From Saccharum officinarum (Eukaryota > Streptophyta > Magnoliopsida > Poales > Poaceae), in NCBI GenBank assembly GCA_020631735.1, contig CM036159.1, forward strand, positions 22,607,511-22,671,510: a DNA stretch of 64,000 bases, read 5' to 3'. Of the stretch, positions 14,507 to 26,053 are shown one piece after another; the stretch's first letter is position 1; each line of letters starts with the position of its first letter. Under the pieces are notes generated by a model, which made no database searches, was not told the DNA's origin, and saw only the letters and a program-made list of their open reading frames with translations. Made by a program: the position numbers and the translations under genes.

Positions 14507-16687
14507 ATGGCTCAAGTTGTGTTCAACCATGTCGGGGGCAAGCCTCCATTCTTTGATGGTGTTACATCTTTTGATCATTGGAAAAGAAAGATGAAGTAAT
14601 ATCTTGGCTCTATTCATGAGAACGTTTGGAAGGTGACACACCATGATTATGCTATCATTGATGCTGACAACCTCACCAACAATGATCATATCAACAACCA
14701 ATGCAACATTATGGCTCTCAATACTCTCTACAATGGGATTGATGCAAAGGTCTTTGAGCAAATTAAGGATCTTGAGATGGCAAGTGAAGTGTGGACAAGA
14801 TTAGAGGAAACATATGAGGGCACTTCAACGGTAAAGAGTGCCAAGCTCTATATGCTCAAGGATAAGTTTGCAAGCTTCAAGATGAAGGATGATGAGTCCA
14901 TACCGGAGATGTTCTATAGGCTACAAGTTATTGTCAATGATCTCAAGAGCCTAGGAGAAGATGTCAAGGATAAGGACTTCTCACATAAGTTCTTGATGAA
15001 CTTACCTAAGAAGTTTGCTATCTTGAGGAAGATGATCCAAAGAGAGGGTTTGGACAAGGTGACTCCAAACCAAGTGCTTGGAGATGTCATGACCGATGCT
15101 CAATATGATGATGAAAACAAAGATGAGAAGAAGGAGATCGAGGTTAAGCAAGAGAAGACCACCGCATTCAAGGCTTCATCCTCTAAGGGCAAGAGCAAGG
15201 TGGAGAGCGATGATGATGATTCATTCGATGATGAGACCATGGCTCTCCTAGTGCACAAGATGGGAAGGTTCATGAAGAAGAAAGGATATGGTGCAAGAAA
15301 GAGAAGAGACTTCATGAAGGCAAAGGAGGTGCTTTGCTATAATTGCAATAGCCCCGATCATATAGTGGCAAAGTGCCCCTATGAAGACAAAAGATATCAT
15401 GATGGGGAGTTAAAGTTGAAGAAGAACAAGAAGGAGAAGAAAGAGAAGAAGAGCTTCACTATCAACAAGAAGAAGAAGGGTGGTGGCTATGTGGTCACTT
15501 GGGATAGTGATAACTCTGATAGTGATGATGATAGCTCTAGTGATGATGAGAGGACCACTCGGCGAGCCATTGCAAGCATCGCCCTCTCCAACAAGCCATC
15601 CATCTTCGACACTACATCGACATGCCTTATGGCCAAGCCTACCAAGGTAAAACATGATGATAGTGATGATGATTTTTATGCTAGTGATGGTTGTAGGAGT
15701 GATGATGAGGAGGATGAGGACTACTCCAAGGATGATCTATTAGGCATAATAGATCAAATGAGCAAGGGCTACAAGAGGACAATCAAGAAATACAAAATCT
15801 TAGAACAAGAGCTCATTGCCAAGAGCAATGAAAATGATGCCTTGATGGAGGAGCTTGTAGCTCTCAAAAAGAGTAAGAAGTGCAAAGGAATTGAACAAGA
15901 GCTCAAAGCTCTTAGGAAATCCTTTGATGAGCTAGAGGCCTCTCGTGAGTGTCTAAAGGAAGACCACGAGGATCTTAAAGTTGCTCACACTAGGCTTAAG
16001 GAAGCCCACTCCACTCTACTTGAGCTCATCAAGGAAAAGGACCTCAAGTTGGAGAAGGTCATGAAGGAAGCTAAAGAGGAGCAAGTGATTATCACTTGTG
16101 ATATTGGACTAACATGTGATATTATTGATGGTTCTTTATTTGTTGGTCCTACTAATGCTTCATGTAGCTCATCATCATCCATCACAACCAACTCTACCTC
16201 TACTAGTAGTGATTCATCACTTATGGTTGAGAATGAGACTCTCAAGAGAGAGGTGGATGATCTCACCCGCGCATTAGGCAATGCCTATGGTGGGGATGCC
16301 CGCTTGCTAAAATGCTTGGGTAGCCAAAGGTTCTCTCTTAACAAAGAGGGTTTGGGCTATACTCCCAAGAAGGGCAAGGCAGCCTTTGCTAATCCAAAGC
16401 CTCGCTTTGTGAAGAGCAATGATCGTTATTGCAATAGATGCAAGCAAGTTGGGCATCTAGACATTAATTGTAATAAAATGAACAAGAACAACAACAAGTT
16501 TCATGCTAAAATGGATTACATTTCTTTTGATTCTTGTTATGTGCTTACCAAGGGTGAGAAAGGTGTGCATGCTAAGTTTGTTGGTACACCAATTGTGGGT
16601 CCAAAGAAGAAGGTCATTTGGGTACCAAAGAGCTTAGTGACTAACCTCCAAGGACCCAAGCAAGTATGGGTACCTAAGAAACATTAA
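14507..16687 (+). pseudogene. S1 gag (nucleocapsid polyprotein), premature stop
   Basis: The family start is the ATG at 14507 (MAQVVFNHVGGKPPF), the same opening as in S2. Codon 31 is TAA (14597-14599) where S2 has ATG, so the ORF is open only from 14633, giving 684 residues. It holds the copia gag core (EVWTRLEETYEGT), a CCHC knuckle CYNCNSPDHIVAKC, long Lys- and Asp/Ser-rich linkers, a coiled-coil stretch (about 15740-16080) and a second knuckle YCNRCKQVGHLDINC near the end. Gag forms the particle in which the RNA is copied. It ends TAA at 16685-16687. Confidence 0.88.
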
Positions 16688-16699
16688 TTTGTTTTGTAG

Positions 16700-19600
16700 G
16701 TCAATTATAAGGCCGGAGGAAGGCATTGGGTGCTTGATAGTGTGTGCTCTCAACATATGATCGGTGATTCAAGAATATTCAACTCTCTCAAATCAAATGA
16801 TAGTGGCATTGATAGCATCGCATTTGGTGACAATAGCAAGGGTGATGTAAAGGCTCTTGGAAGGATTGCAATCTCTAATGATCATAGCATTTTCAATGTG
16901 CTCTTAGTTGAAAAGTTGAACTTCAATCTTCTCTCAGTTGCTCAATTGTGTGATCTTGGTTTCAAGTGCATATTTGGTGTTGATGATGTGGAGATAGTTA
17001 GTGTTGATGGCTCTAATTTGATCTTCAAGGGCTTTAGATATGAGAATCTATACTTGGTTGATTTCAATGCTAGTGACACTCAACTTTTAACATGCTTGCT
17101 CACCAAATCAAGTATGGGTTGGTTATGGAATAGAAGACTTGGTCATGTTGGCATGAAGCAATTGAATAAGTTAGTGAAGCATAACATAGTTAGAGGCTTG
17201 AAGGATGTCACATTTGAAAAGAATAAGCTATGTAGTGCATGTCAAGCCGGAAAGCAAGTGGGCAACACTCATCCATTGAAGAGCATTATGAGTACTTCCA
17301 AGGCATTTGAGTTGTTGCACATGGATCTATTTGGGCCAACTACCTAGACAAGCATTGGTGGCAACAAGTATGACTTTGTGATTGTGGATGATTTCACTAG
17401 ATATACATGGGTATTCTTTCTTGTGGACAAAGTGATGTATTTGACATATTCAAGAAGTTCATCAAGAGAGTGCAAAATGAGTTTGAAACCACAATCAAGA
17501 AAGTGAGAAGTGACAATGGAAGTGAGTTTAGAAACACAAGAGTTGATGAGCTATGTGATGAGCTTGGAATCAAACATCAATTCTCGGCCAAGTATACACC
17601 TCAATCAAATGGCCTAGTTGAGAGGAAGAATAGAACCTTAATTGATATGGCAAGATCAATGTTGAATGAGTATAATGTGAGTCATTCATTTTGGGCCGAA
17701 GCAATCAACACGGCTTGCTTCTATAGCAACCGCCTCTATTGCCACAAGTTTCTAGAGAAGACACCATATGAGATCTTAAATGGAAGAAAGCCCAACATTG
17801 CATACTTTCGGGTATTTGGTTGCAAATGCTACATCTTGAAGAAGGGCACTAGATTGAGCAAGTTTGAGAAGAAATGTGATGAAGGATTTCTACTTGGTTA
17901 CTCAACTACTAGCAAAGCTTATAGAGTTGGAATTTGGCTAGTGGTCAACTTGAAGAAGTACATGATGTTGAGTTTGATGAAACAAATGGTTCTCAAGATG
18001 AAGAAGAAAACTTGGATGATGTGAGAGGAACTCAATTGAGTAATGCTATAAAGAAATGGATATTGGTGATATTAGACCAAAGCAAGTGATTGATGTGGAT
18101 GACAACAAAGATCAAGTGCTCCAAAGTCCAATTACTCAAGCTAGTGGTTCTCTAATGCAAAATCAAGCTAGTACATCATCTCAAGTGCAACAAGATCAAC
18201 AAGTGGCTAGTTCATCATCTCCAACTCATGATCAACATCAACATCCAAGCAATCAAGTCCAAGTGCTTCAACCAACTAACATTGCAAGAGACCATCCATT
18301 GGATTCCATCATTGGTGACATACAAAGGGGAGTTCAAACTAGATCAAGATTGGCATCATTTTGTGCTCACTCTTCTTTTGTGTCAATGGAAGAACCCAAG
18401 GACATTGATAAAGCATTGAGAGATCGGATTGGGTAAATGCAATGCATGAAGAGCTCAACAACTTCAAGAGAAATGAAGTATGGGAACTAGTTGAGAGGCC
18501 TAAGGATCACAATGTCATTGGAACAAGATGGGTCTTTCGCAACAAGCAAGATCAAGATGGGATAGTAGTAAGGAACAAAGCAAGACTAGTGGCTCAAGGT
18601 TACACACAAATAGAGGGTCTTGACTTTGGTGAAACTTATGCCCCGGTTGCAAGATTGGAAGCAATTAGGATCTTACTTGCCTATGCTTGTGCTCACAATA
18701 TCAAGCTATATCAAATGGATGTGAAGAGTGCATTTCTCAATGGGTACATTCAAGAGGAGGTGTATGTGGAGCAACCTCCCGGTTTTGAAGATGACAAGAA
18801 ACCCAATCATGTCTACAAATTGAGAAAAGCTTTGTATGGATTGAAGCAAGCACCTAGAGCATGGTATGAAAGATTGAGGGACTTCTTGCTATCCAAAGGA
18901 TTTGTCATGGGCAAAGTTGATACAACACTATTCACCAAGAAGATTGGAAAGACTTGTTTGTGTTGCAAATATATGTTGATGATATCATATTCGGTTCAAC
19001 CAATCAAGATTATTGTGATGAGTTTGGAAAAATGATGGCAAAGGAATTTGAAATGTCAATGATTGGTGAACTTAGTTTCTTTCTTGGACTTCAAATTAAA
19101 CAAATGAAGGAAGAACATTTGTAAGCCAAACCAAATACATAAAGGATATGCTAAAGAAGTTTGGTATGGAAGATGCAAAAGGAATCACTACTCCAATGAG
19201 CACTAGTGGAAGCTTGGATAGTGACAAGAATGGCAACATGGTGGATCAAAAGCTATATAGATCAATGATTGGTAGCCTACTCTATGTGACGGCATCAAGG
19301 CCCGATGTGATGTTTAGTGTATGCATGTGTGCAAGATTTCAAGCCTCACCAAGAGAAAGTCATTTGAAGGCAACAAAGAGAATATTGAGGTACTTAAAGC
19401 ATACACAAGATGTTGGATTATGGTATCCCAAAGGTGCAAGCTTTGAGCTAGTTGGATATTCGGATTCCGACTATGCGGTGACAAAGTGGAGAGAAAGAGC
19501 ACTTCCGGACTTGTCAATTGTTGGAAGATCACTTGTCTCATGGTCATCCAAGAAGCAAAATAGTATTGCACTATCTACCGCCGAAGCCGAATACATCGCC

Positions 19601-19921
19601 GCGGGTAGTTGTTGTGCACAAATCTTGTGGATGAAGGCAACATTGAAAGATTTTGGAATCAATTTCAAGAATGTGCCATTGCTATGTGACAATGAAAGTG
19701 CCGTGAAGCTAACCAACAATCCGGTTCAACATCAAAGAACAAAGCATATTGATGTTCGTCATCACTTTATTAGAGATCATCAACAAAAGGGTGACATTGC
19801 TATTGAGAGTGTGGGCACCGAAGATCAATTAGCCGATCTATTCACCAAGCCACTTGATGAGAAGAGATTTCACAAGCTAAAGAATGAGTTGAACATACTT
19901 GACTTCTCCAACATGAGTTGA
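16700..19921 (+). pseudogene. S1 pol: protease, integrase, RT, RNase H (many breaks)
   Basis: The coding-like frame starts right after a TAG at 16697-16699. In protease the active-site triad reads DSV (16736-16744) where S2 has DSG, so it should be inactive. There is a stop at 17345-17347, a frameshift near 17425 in the integrase core (motifs SDNGSEF and YTPQSNGLVER survive), then shifts near 17925, 18425 (one base lost against S2), 18955 and 19115. Reverse transcriptase shows [11 protein letters not shown] and [11 protein letters not shown]; its YVDD block is in a shifted frame. RNase H (DSDYA, STAEAEYIAA) is open to 19921 but scrambled near 19485. The element could not move by itself. Confidence 0.88.
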
Positions 19922-20971
19922 TGCACCCCATATATGACATGCCTCTCCTTCGAGCCCCAAGGTACAATTGGTTGACATGTCATACATTCTATGCTAAGGA
20001 CTTGTTTAGTGCATCTAGTCATAATTTACATGTTCTAGGCTCATTCATGAAAATCAAATGAATTTAAGTTTATATGGTGCCACTATTGTTTCCATGACTT
20101 GTATGATCTAGTGGTAGCATATAACTTGTTTAAGTAGCTTGTGATCCTAAGTGTTTAATCTAGAAAACTTGTCTAAATATTTGCTTCAACATGGTGCATG
20201 ATAACCCTTCTAGTGAGGTGTGAAGAAGCTTGCCCTTGGATCAAACCAAAGCATTTTATTTATGCAAGCAATCTAGGTTGAATCACAAACTTGATCCTCA
20301 CCCATAATTCAACATGATAATCTATCAAAGAAGGAGAAGCACAAAGAGGGAGAAAAATGTTGTTCACAAAGATACTTTTGAGCACACAAGTAGGGGGAGC
20401 AAGCTCTTAAGCATGAATGTTGCATTTACATGTGCACTTCATATGTATGATGCATAGTTATGCATTTCTTTTTCTCCGATACATTGCTTGTGTGGTGACT
20501 TGCTAGTATAATTTGAATGGTATATTGTGGTACTAGCATGAATAGGAAGTAGTTAGATTTTTCTTGCTTCATGTTTTTCAAAGTGGTACTAGAGCCTTGC
20601 TTATAATGTTGATCTCACGAGGTTTCTAGTTATGTTTGTGCTTTTCCAAGTGGAATCTAACTACACAAGGTGCTAAGATGGTGTTTATCGCTACTCCGAT
20701 GGTATCACGCTTCAAAGGTCTATAATCTAAAACACTTAGCACCTATTGGTAGTCAATGCTCCTATACTTTCCTATCTAACATGTATGCTTCCAAAATCCA
20801 AACATATAGCATACATGTAGGGGAGCCATTGCTATCAATTTGAATTCATGATCACATGTCCATAATTCTTACACATGGTAATATACTTGGACAATGTGAC
20901 ATGGTTCAATCAAAATTTTATCATAATATCTTTGTGAAAGGTTTGTCACCAATTACCAACAAGGGGGAGAT
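19922..20971 (+). other. S1 3' non-coding region with polypurine tracts
   Basis: There is no long ORF, so no env-like gene. G-rich purine runs lie near 20340-20357, at 20389-20400 (inside AAGTAGGGGGAGCAAGCTC, identical in S2), and at 20961-20971 directly ahead of the 3' LTR. The last is the functional polypurine tract that would prime plus-strand DNA. Confidence 0.7.
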
Positions 20972-22993
20972 TGAAAGTCCTATGTTTGGTGTTGGTAATT
21001 AGTGACAATGCCTAAGTACTAATCCTATGCCTAAGTTGTATATAGCATATGAGGATTAGTACATTCCAAGGTTGGTGGCAAGATGGACATGGTGATCATG
21101 ATGGCCACACTTGGATTTGGACGCAACCCTACGTGATCAAGGCAAAGGTATATGCTTAAGGGTTGTGTTTTAGTAACCAAGACACCTAGTGGGTGTGGTT
21201 ACATTATAGGATAGATAGCCGTACTATAAAGAGAGGAATGACGCGGCTATTGAACTCCTAAGTGCCTTAGATGTGCATTTCATAATCATATGCATTTGGA
21301 TAGAACTAATATCGCCTCAAAAAATGATTGTGAAAATGCTAACACACTCACACATGACGAGATCACTTGGTGGTGTTAGCACGTTTGCGAAGGCGGTGGA
21401 GTTTGAGCGGTAGAGAGGGTTTGGGGTCCTCTCTCCCTCCCGTCGAGCTTGCGAGGCGGGATTCAGGCGTTTTCGAGGATTTGAAACGACTATTTTCCAC
21501 TACGCCGGAAGTCCGGAAAAGAAACAGAGGCGAACGGAGGTCACAGAGGTGACCGGACGCTGAACCGGACGCGGTCTTTGCATGACCGGACGCGTCCAGT
21601 CAGTATTCAGTGTCTGCGCGTATTTCAGTTTGATGATCGGTCGCGAAGCGCTTCCGGTCACAGTCGATCGGACGCATCCGGTCGTTCAGGGAGCTTACTG
21701 GACTCTAACCAGACGCTGGCACTGTGGCGTCTGGTCATTTCTCCAGCGCGTCCGGTCATTGTATTGTTGTACGCTGCTCAGGCTTGACCAGCGCGTCCGG
21801 TCATTCACGGACCAGCGCGTCCGGTCGTTCGCAGCGCGTCCGGTCAGCGCGTCAAGCGCGTCCGGTCAGTGCTTCGCGACTTAGCCGTTGTGCGACCAGC
21901 GCGTCCGGTCGTTTGGACCAGCGCGTCCGGTCGTTTGGACCAGCGCGTCCGGTCGTTTGGACCAGCGCGTCCGGTCAGTACTTCACGAGTTAGCCGTTGG
22001 GCGACCGGCGCGTCCGGTCAGTTGGACCAGCGCGTCCAGTCAACGCGATTTCGGCTGTTTAAGTTTCTAACGGCTCTATTCGAAGGGGTACGTCTATATA
22101 TACTCGTTGGCCAGCTCAAGGCTCTCTCTCTTAGACATTTGACATACTTGTGAGCACTTTGAGCTAAGCAACTCCCTCTCACTCATCTCTCTTGCTTCTT
22201 TGCATATTCGAAGTGAGATTGAGTGATCCAAGTGCATTTGCATTGTGAGATTGCATCTAGTTGGCACTTGTGGTTGATTTGCTGTGGGATTCTTATTTCT
22301 CTTGTGGTTGCCGCCACCTAGACGGCTTGGAGCAGCTTGGAGGCGTTGGCAAGAGTTGGTGATTGTTCTTGGCCACCTCCAGTGATTGTGAGGGGTTTGT
22401 GCCTACCTCGGCGAAGCGCCAAAGGCAACGTTAGTGAATTGCTCGTGTCATTGCAACCTTTTGCCATTTGGTAGGTTCTTGTGGCGCCTTTTGAGAGGCT
22501 CGGTGTGAGACCGATTAGCCACCGAATCACGTGGTGAAGAGGGACACAACGGGACTAGCGTGCCGGCAAGCACGTGAACCTCGGATAAATCTTCGTGTCA
22601 TCACTTTCATATTGTGATTGATTGATCCCGGTGTTCGGTTATCTTGGTATTCATTGTTGATCATATTGGTTGGCTCAATACTTCGCCCCTCGGTGAAACT
22701 CTCCTAACTCAACTCCGCATTACTTTCTTAGTTATCTTTGCTAGCTAGTTAGCTTTGCTAGAGTAGCTCTTTTGTGTAGCTTGCTAGTTGTAGTTGTAGT
22801 TACCTTCTCGGTTTGACTTGTGCGGTTGAGTGCAACTACTAGAATTGTGTTTTGGATAGGTGGCTTGTAAACACCCCGTAGGCTAAGCAAAACTCGCATC
22901 TCGCTATTTGTTATATTGATAAACTTGTTTAGCTTGTCTTTGTAGAAAATTTTAAAAGACTATTCACCCCCCTCTAGCCATCAAGACCTTTCA
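20972..22993 (+). repeat. 3' LTR of S1 (2022 bp)
   Basis: It starts TGAAAGTCCTATGTTTG and ends ATCAAGACCTTTCA. The GCGTCCGGTC cluster is at about 21540-22050. At 21894-21980 a 22-bp unit (ACCAGCGCGTCCGGTCGTTT plus two bases) is repeated nearly four times, whereas the 5' LTR has only a diverged counterpart. Confidence 0.88.
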
Positions 22994-25953
22994 TAAGGAT
23001 AACCAATGATCATTAACAACTTTCATCATGTCATATTCCATATAACTGTCCAAGTGTTCCATCAATATTACTACGATGAAGTAACTCAAGTCAAGTGTTC
23101 ACTATCCAGTGAACGATGGCGATTCGAATCGATTATTAACCAGCTGGTAATTTATTCCTCACACAAACCTCACTCACCCGCTAAAGTGAGATATTGGTCA
23201 CCGAGTCAACCATTTAGGTAGAGTCTCGAGTTTGCTAGGAACCACATGTACCCAGTGGCCGCCCGACTGCTCTTTGGCCTTATCATCGTGCCTCGTGTCC
23301 TACCACACCTGCTCCGGTACAGTGCGTTGCGGGCAATCCACTCGGCCCGAACAATCTCTCAGCTTCGCGGTCGAAAGGTACATTATTCGGCCAGCTAAAT
23401 GTAAGGCATGCGTTAAACATGACTCGAGGCCCAACAACAGTCGGTCCTTAATCGACACAGACGGAAAATACTACAGTCCGAAACCCTGCAAGTCTCCGTC
23501 CGGTCTCAATTTCTCATTAACACTTAGTTATTCTAAGATGACATACTTATTCAAGCAGATTCAGGTAACCACCTATAGCTCGCAGGTGACAGGAAATCAT
23601 CCGACTTCTACCGGTCTAAGCAAGCTAAGCATTTCTTGACTGCGAATACCAAGGTAACAAGGATATGGTAGAACAGGGTAAATAAGGTATAATGCAGCAA
23701 TGGTTGCAAACAACTCCTAAACGTAATGCATCAGTTAAAGTAAAGCATTAATAAATATTTGCAAACCGGGAGAGAAATGCTTCGGGGCTTGCCTCTTTCG
23801 AAAGAGCTCGGGCGGTGGTCGGGACACTCTGAAAGATCCTCACCGACCTCCTCGTCGGCTTCGGGCACCTCCTGTTCTTGCACCTCGGGCTGCTCTTCCG
23901 GCTCCTCGGGAACTGCTACCGGAGTTACTTCTTGCGATCCTGTATGATGCAAACGTATAAGTGCTTATGCCTAGGTGCATTGCAGAGATGACATGTAATG
24001 ATCATGATGAATGAGATGTAGATGAACATGTTTACTTTATTGCATAAAGTAGGGATACAACTCTTCTACAAGGTAGTCCACATCATCCAAGAACATGTAC
24101 TCGTATACTACTACCAACAATCATTCTCTACCAAGCCAAGTAACCACAGAAATCTAAGATGTTTCAAAGATACACCAAAGCAAATCTTATTAACTAGTCA
24201 TGCATTAACAAGGTTAATTAAACCCTAATTGCAACTAGGTTTGAACAGCAACACCCTATTTTGGTGCACAGGAAAATCTGAGAAAATTACAGTAGCTTAC
24301 TATCATCTAATCTAGCATGCCACAAAAATTTCATTACATTTGGAGTACTAGAACTGCCTACATAAAAATAACAAGCTAGAGCCTAAAAATGAGCATAAAA
24401 ATACTTTATACTATGAAAGTGTCAAACAACCGATTTAGCATTTTTCCTACATTCTACACAATAAACAATCACTATAGAAAAATTATTATATGCATGTTTT
24501 ATTCATATTTTTCTCTCTATCAAAAATAACAATTATTAATAATAATAAGCACTTGTACTACACATCAAAAATTTTCTACAGAACATGCATGGCGCATATT
24601 TTTCCTAAAAAGTACATCACAAAAGAAAATTATTGCAAGTGGAACCATATTTTTCTGAGCTTTCTATGATTTATTACATATTTATCAAGAAAACAACAAT
24701 TTCAGTGATTAAATAAAAACCCTACAGAAAAGTATCACAAAACTAACATGCAACATTTTTAAACTGTAGATCTACTCATGAGAAACACTAAAAAATTTGT
24801 TTCACAATTTTTGGAGCATTTTGAGCTACTATAGATTTTCCAAAGTATTTTCCAAAATAAACAAATTCAATTCTTTTTTTTCTTTGAAATCCCGCACCCA
24901 CTGCCTAACTGGGCCGGCCCGCAGCCACTCGGGCCTGTTCAACCAAGGCAAAAGGGGGAAAAGGGGAGGCGGCCTGTCTCGGGCTTCAGCCCAGAACCAA
25001 GATGGCCCAGAGGGGGGGCGAGCGGCCACGCCGGCGCTCACGGTGGTGTGGCCGCGCGGCGTGGCAGTCCGGCGGCGTTGCCGGCCACGATGGGGCACGA
25101 TGAAGCGAGCACCGGGTTCACAAGAGGAAGGCGGGCGCGAAAGGGCGGAAGTTGAGGAAGATGGGATGGCGGACGGGCCTCGGCCACAGCGTAGGCCGAG
25201 CGGCGGCCATGGCGCCCGCGGCGGACGAACGACCAAATTCGGCCTCACCTTTGCTCGAGCGGCGGAAATGGCGCGAGCACCAGATGGAGGGAGGCGAGGC
25301 GGGGCTGAGGCCGGAGGAATCGACCGGAGATGCGCTCGTGGGGGCGTGCGGTGGTGGCGGAGCGACGACGACGAGCGGTGGCACGAGCGTCCGCCACGGC
25401 TCCACGGCTGCTGCTGGCGAGAGGGGAGGAAATGGTGAATGGAGGCGAGGTAGGTGAAGTGGAGCTGGCGCTTGTGGCTGCTTAAGGCGCGGACAAGGAG
25501 GTGGGACCCGTCGAGGCGCCACCCGTACGCCGGCGACGTCGAGCGGCGTCCATGCGGCGAGCGCGCCCTGACGCGGTCGTGCGGCTGGCGCGAGGCGCGC
25601 GTAGAAGAGCGCGCGGGCGCTGACGCGGACCGGGCTGGCCTGCCGAGCTGGCTGGGCCCAAGGAGCGAGAGCGGCGGCCCGTTAAGGCCGAAAATTCGTT
25701 TTCTTTTATAATAAATTTCCAGATTTTTCTAAATTGATTCAAATTCAAATTTTGGAGGAGAAAAAGACATTTTCAAAGTTTGACCCCAAAACAAAAGTTT
25801 GTTCAAAATTTAATTCTCTACAACTTTCATTTAGGGCACTTTTCAAAATTCTAAACAGATTTTGAATTAGTGATTTAAAGTCTATTTTTTAATAAAAACT
25901 CATTTTTTTAGATTATTTTTAAAAGCAAAATTTGGGGAGATTTTGAATACAAA
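22994..25953 (-). mobile_element. Gypsy-type LTR sequence C2, minus strand, truncated both sides
   Basis: It parallels unit C (29135-34292) block for block. The block at 23070-23130 (CTCAAGTCAAGTG and CGGCGATTC words against C 29900-29950), the block with GGTCCTTAAxCGAC and CCGGTCTCAA (23400-23520 against 30200-30370), the small acidic reading frame at 23731-23952, an AT-rich tract (24240-24890) and a GC-rich tract (24890-25690) come in the same order. The left end is cut by S1 and the right end by the scaffold gap. No gag or pol was found. Confidence 0.65.
23731..23952 (-). CDS. Small acidic LTR-encoded peptide, copy 1 (hypothetical)
   Basis: 73 residues with a Glu/Pro-rich core followed by LSECPDHRPSSFERGKPR. 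The same signature recurs at 30574-30822 and 63623-63871 in related LTRs. An acceptor-like ATACAG precedes the GATCGCAAGAAG block, so the start shown may instead be an intron/exon border. Function is unknown. It may be a micro-ORF or an exon of a transcript starting in the LTR. Confidence 0.35.
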   Translation of the reverse strand: MHHTGSQEVTPVAVPEEPEEQPEVQEQEVPEADEEVGEDLSECPDHRPSSFERGKPRSISLPVCKYLLMLYFN

Positions 25954-26053
25954 NNNNNNNNNNNNNNNNNNNNNNNNNNNNNNNNNNNNNNNNNNNNNNN
26001 NNNNNNNNNNNNNNNNNNNNNNNNNNNNNNNNNNNNNNNNNNNNNNNNNNNNN
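25954..26053. other. Scaffold gap (100 N)
   Basis: Exactly 100 N, the conventional filler for an unknown distance. C2 ends on its left and the LINE starts on its right, so their junction is not observed. Confidence 0.99.

Larger units (their letters stand above)
12450..22993 (+). mobile_element. Sirevirus-type copia element S1 (older, defective)
   Basis: A complete LTR-gag-pol-LTR layout of 10.5 kb: 5' LTR, primer-binding site, gag with two zinc knuckles, pol in copia order (protease, integrase, reverse transcriptase, RNase H), a 1-kb 3' non-coding region with polypurine tracts, and a 3' LTR. Long gag, roughly 2-kb LTRs, repeated polypurine tracts and palindrome-rich LTRs are known Sirevirus traits. 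No target duplication is seen: CTCGC precedes the 5' LTR and TAAGG follows the 3' LTR. The two LTRs differ at many positions, far more than those of S2. Confidence 0.9.

Noticed and set aside
19922..20971. An env-like gene after pol in the Sireviruses (also 53857-55002)
   Set aside because: Some Sireviruses carry one, but no ORF over about 75 residues exists here and none is shared between S1 and S2.
21540..22050. Regularly spaced short repeats resembling a CRISPR array
   Set aside because: Spacers are irregular and themselves repeat-like, the array lies inside a plant LTR, and the host is a eukaryote with introns.
12450..22993. A target duplication for S1
   Set aside because: CTCGC on the left and TAAGG on the right do not match in any shift of a few bases, so none is claimed.
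24797..25711. ORFs of 85-213 residues in the GC-rich part of C2 (and 32227-33499, 61782-62199)
   Set aside because: They are open on both strands at the same place, not conserved in frame among the three related copies, and are composition artefacts.
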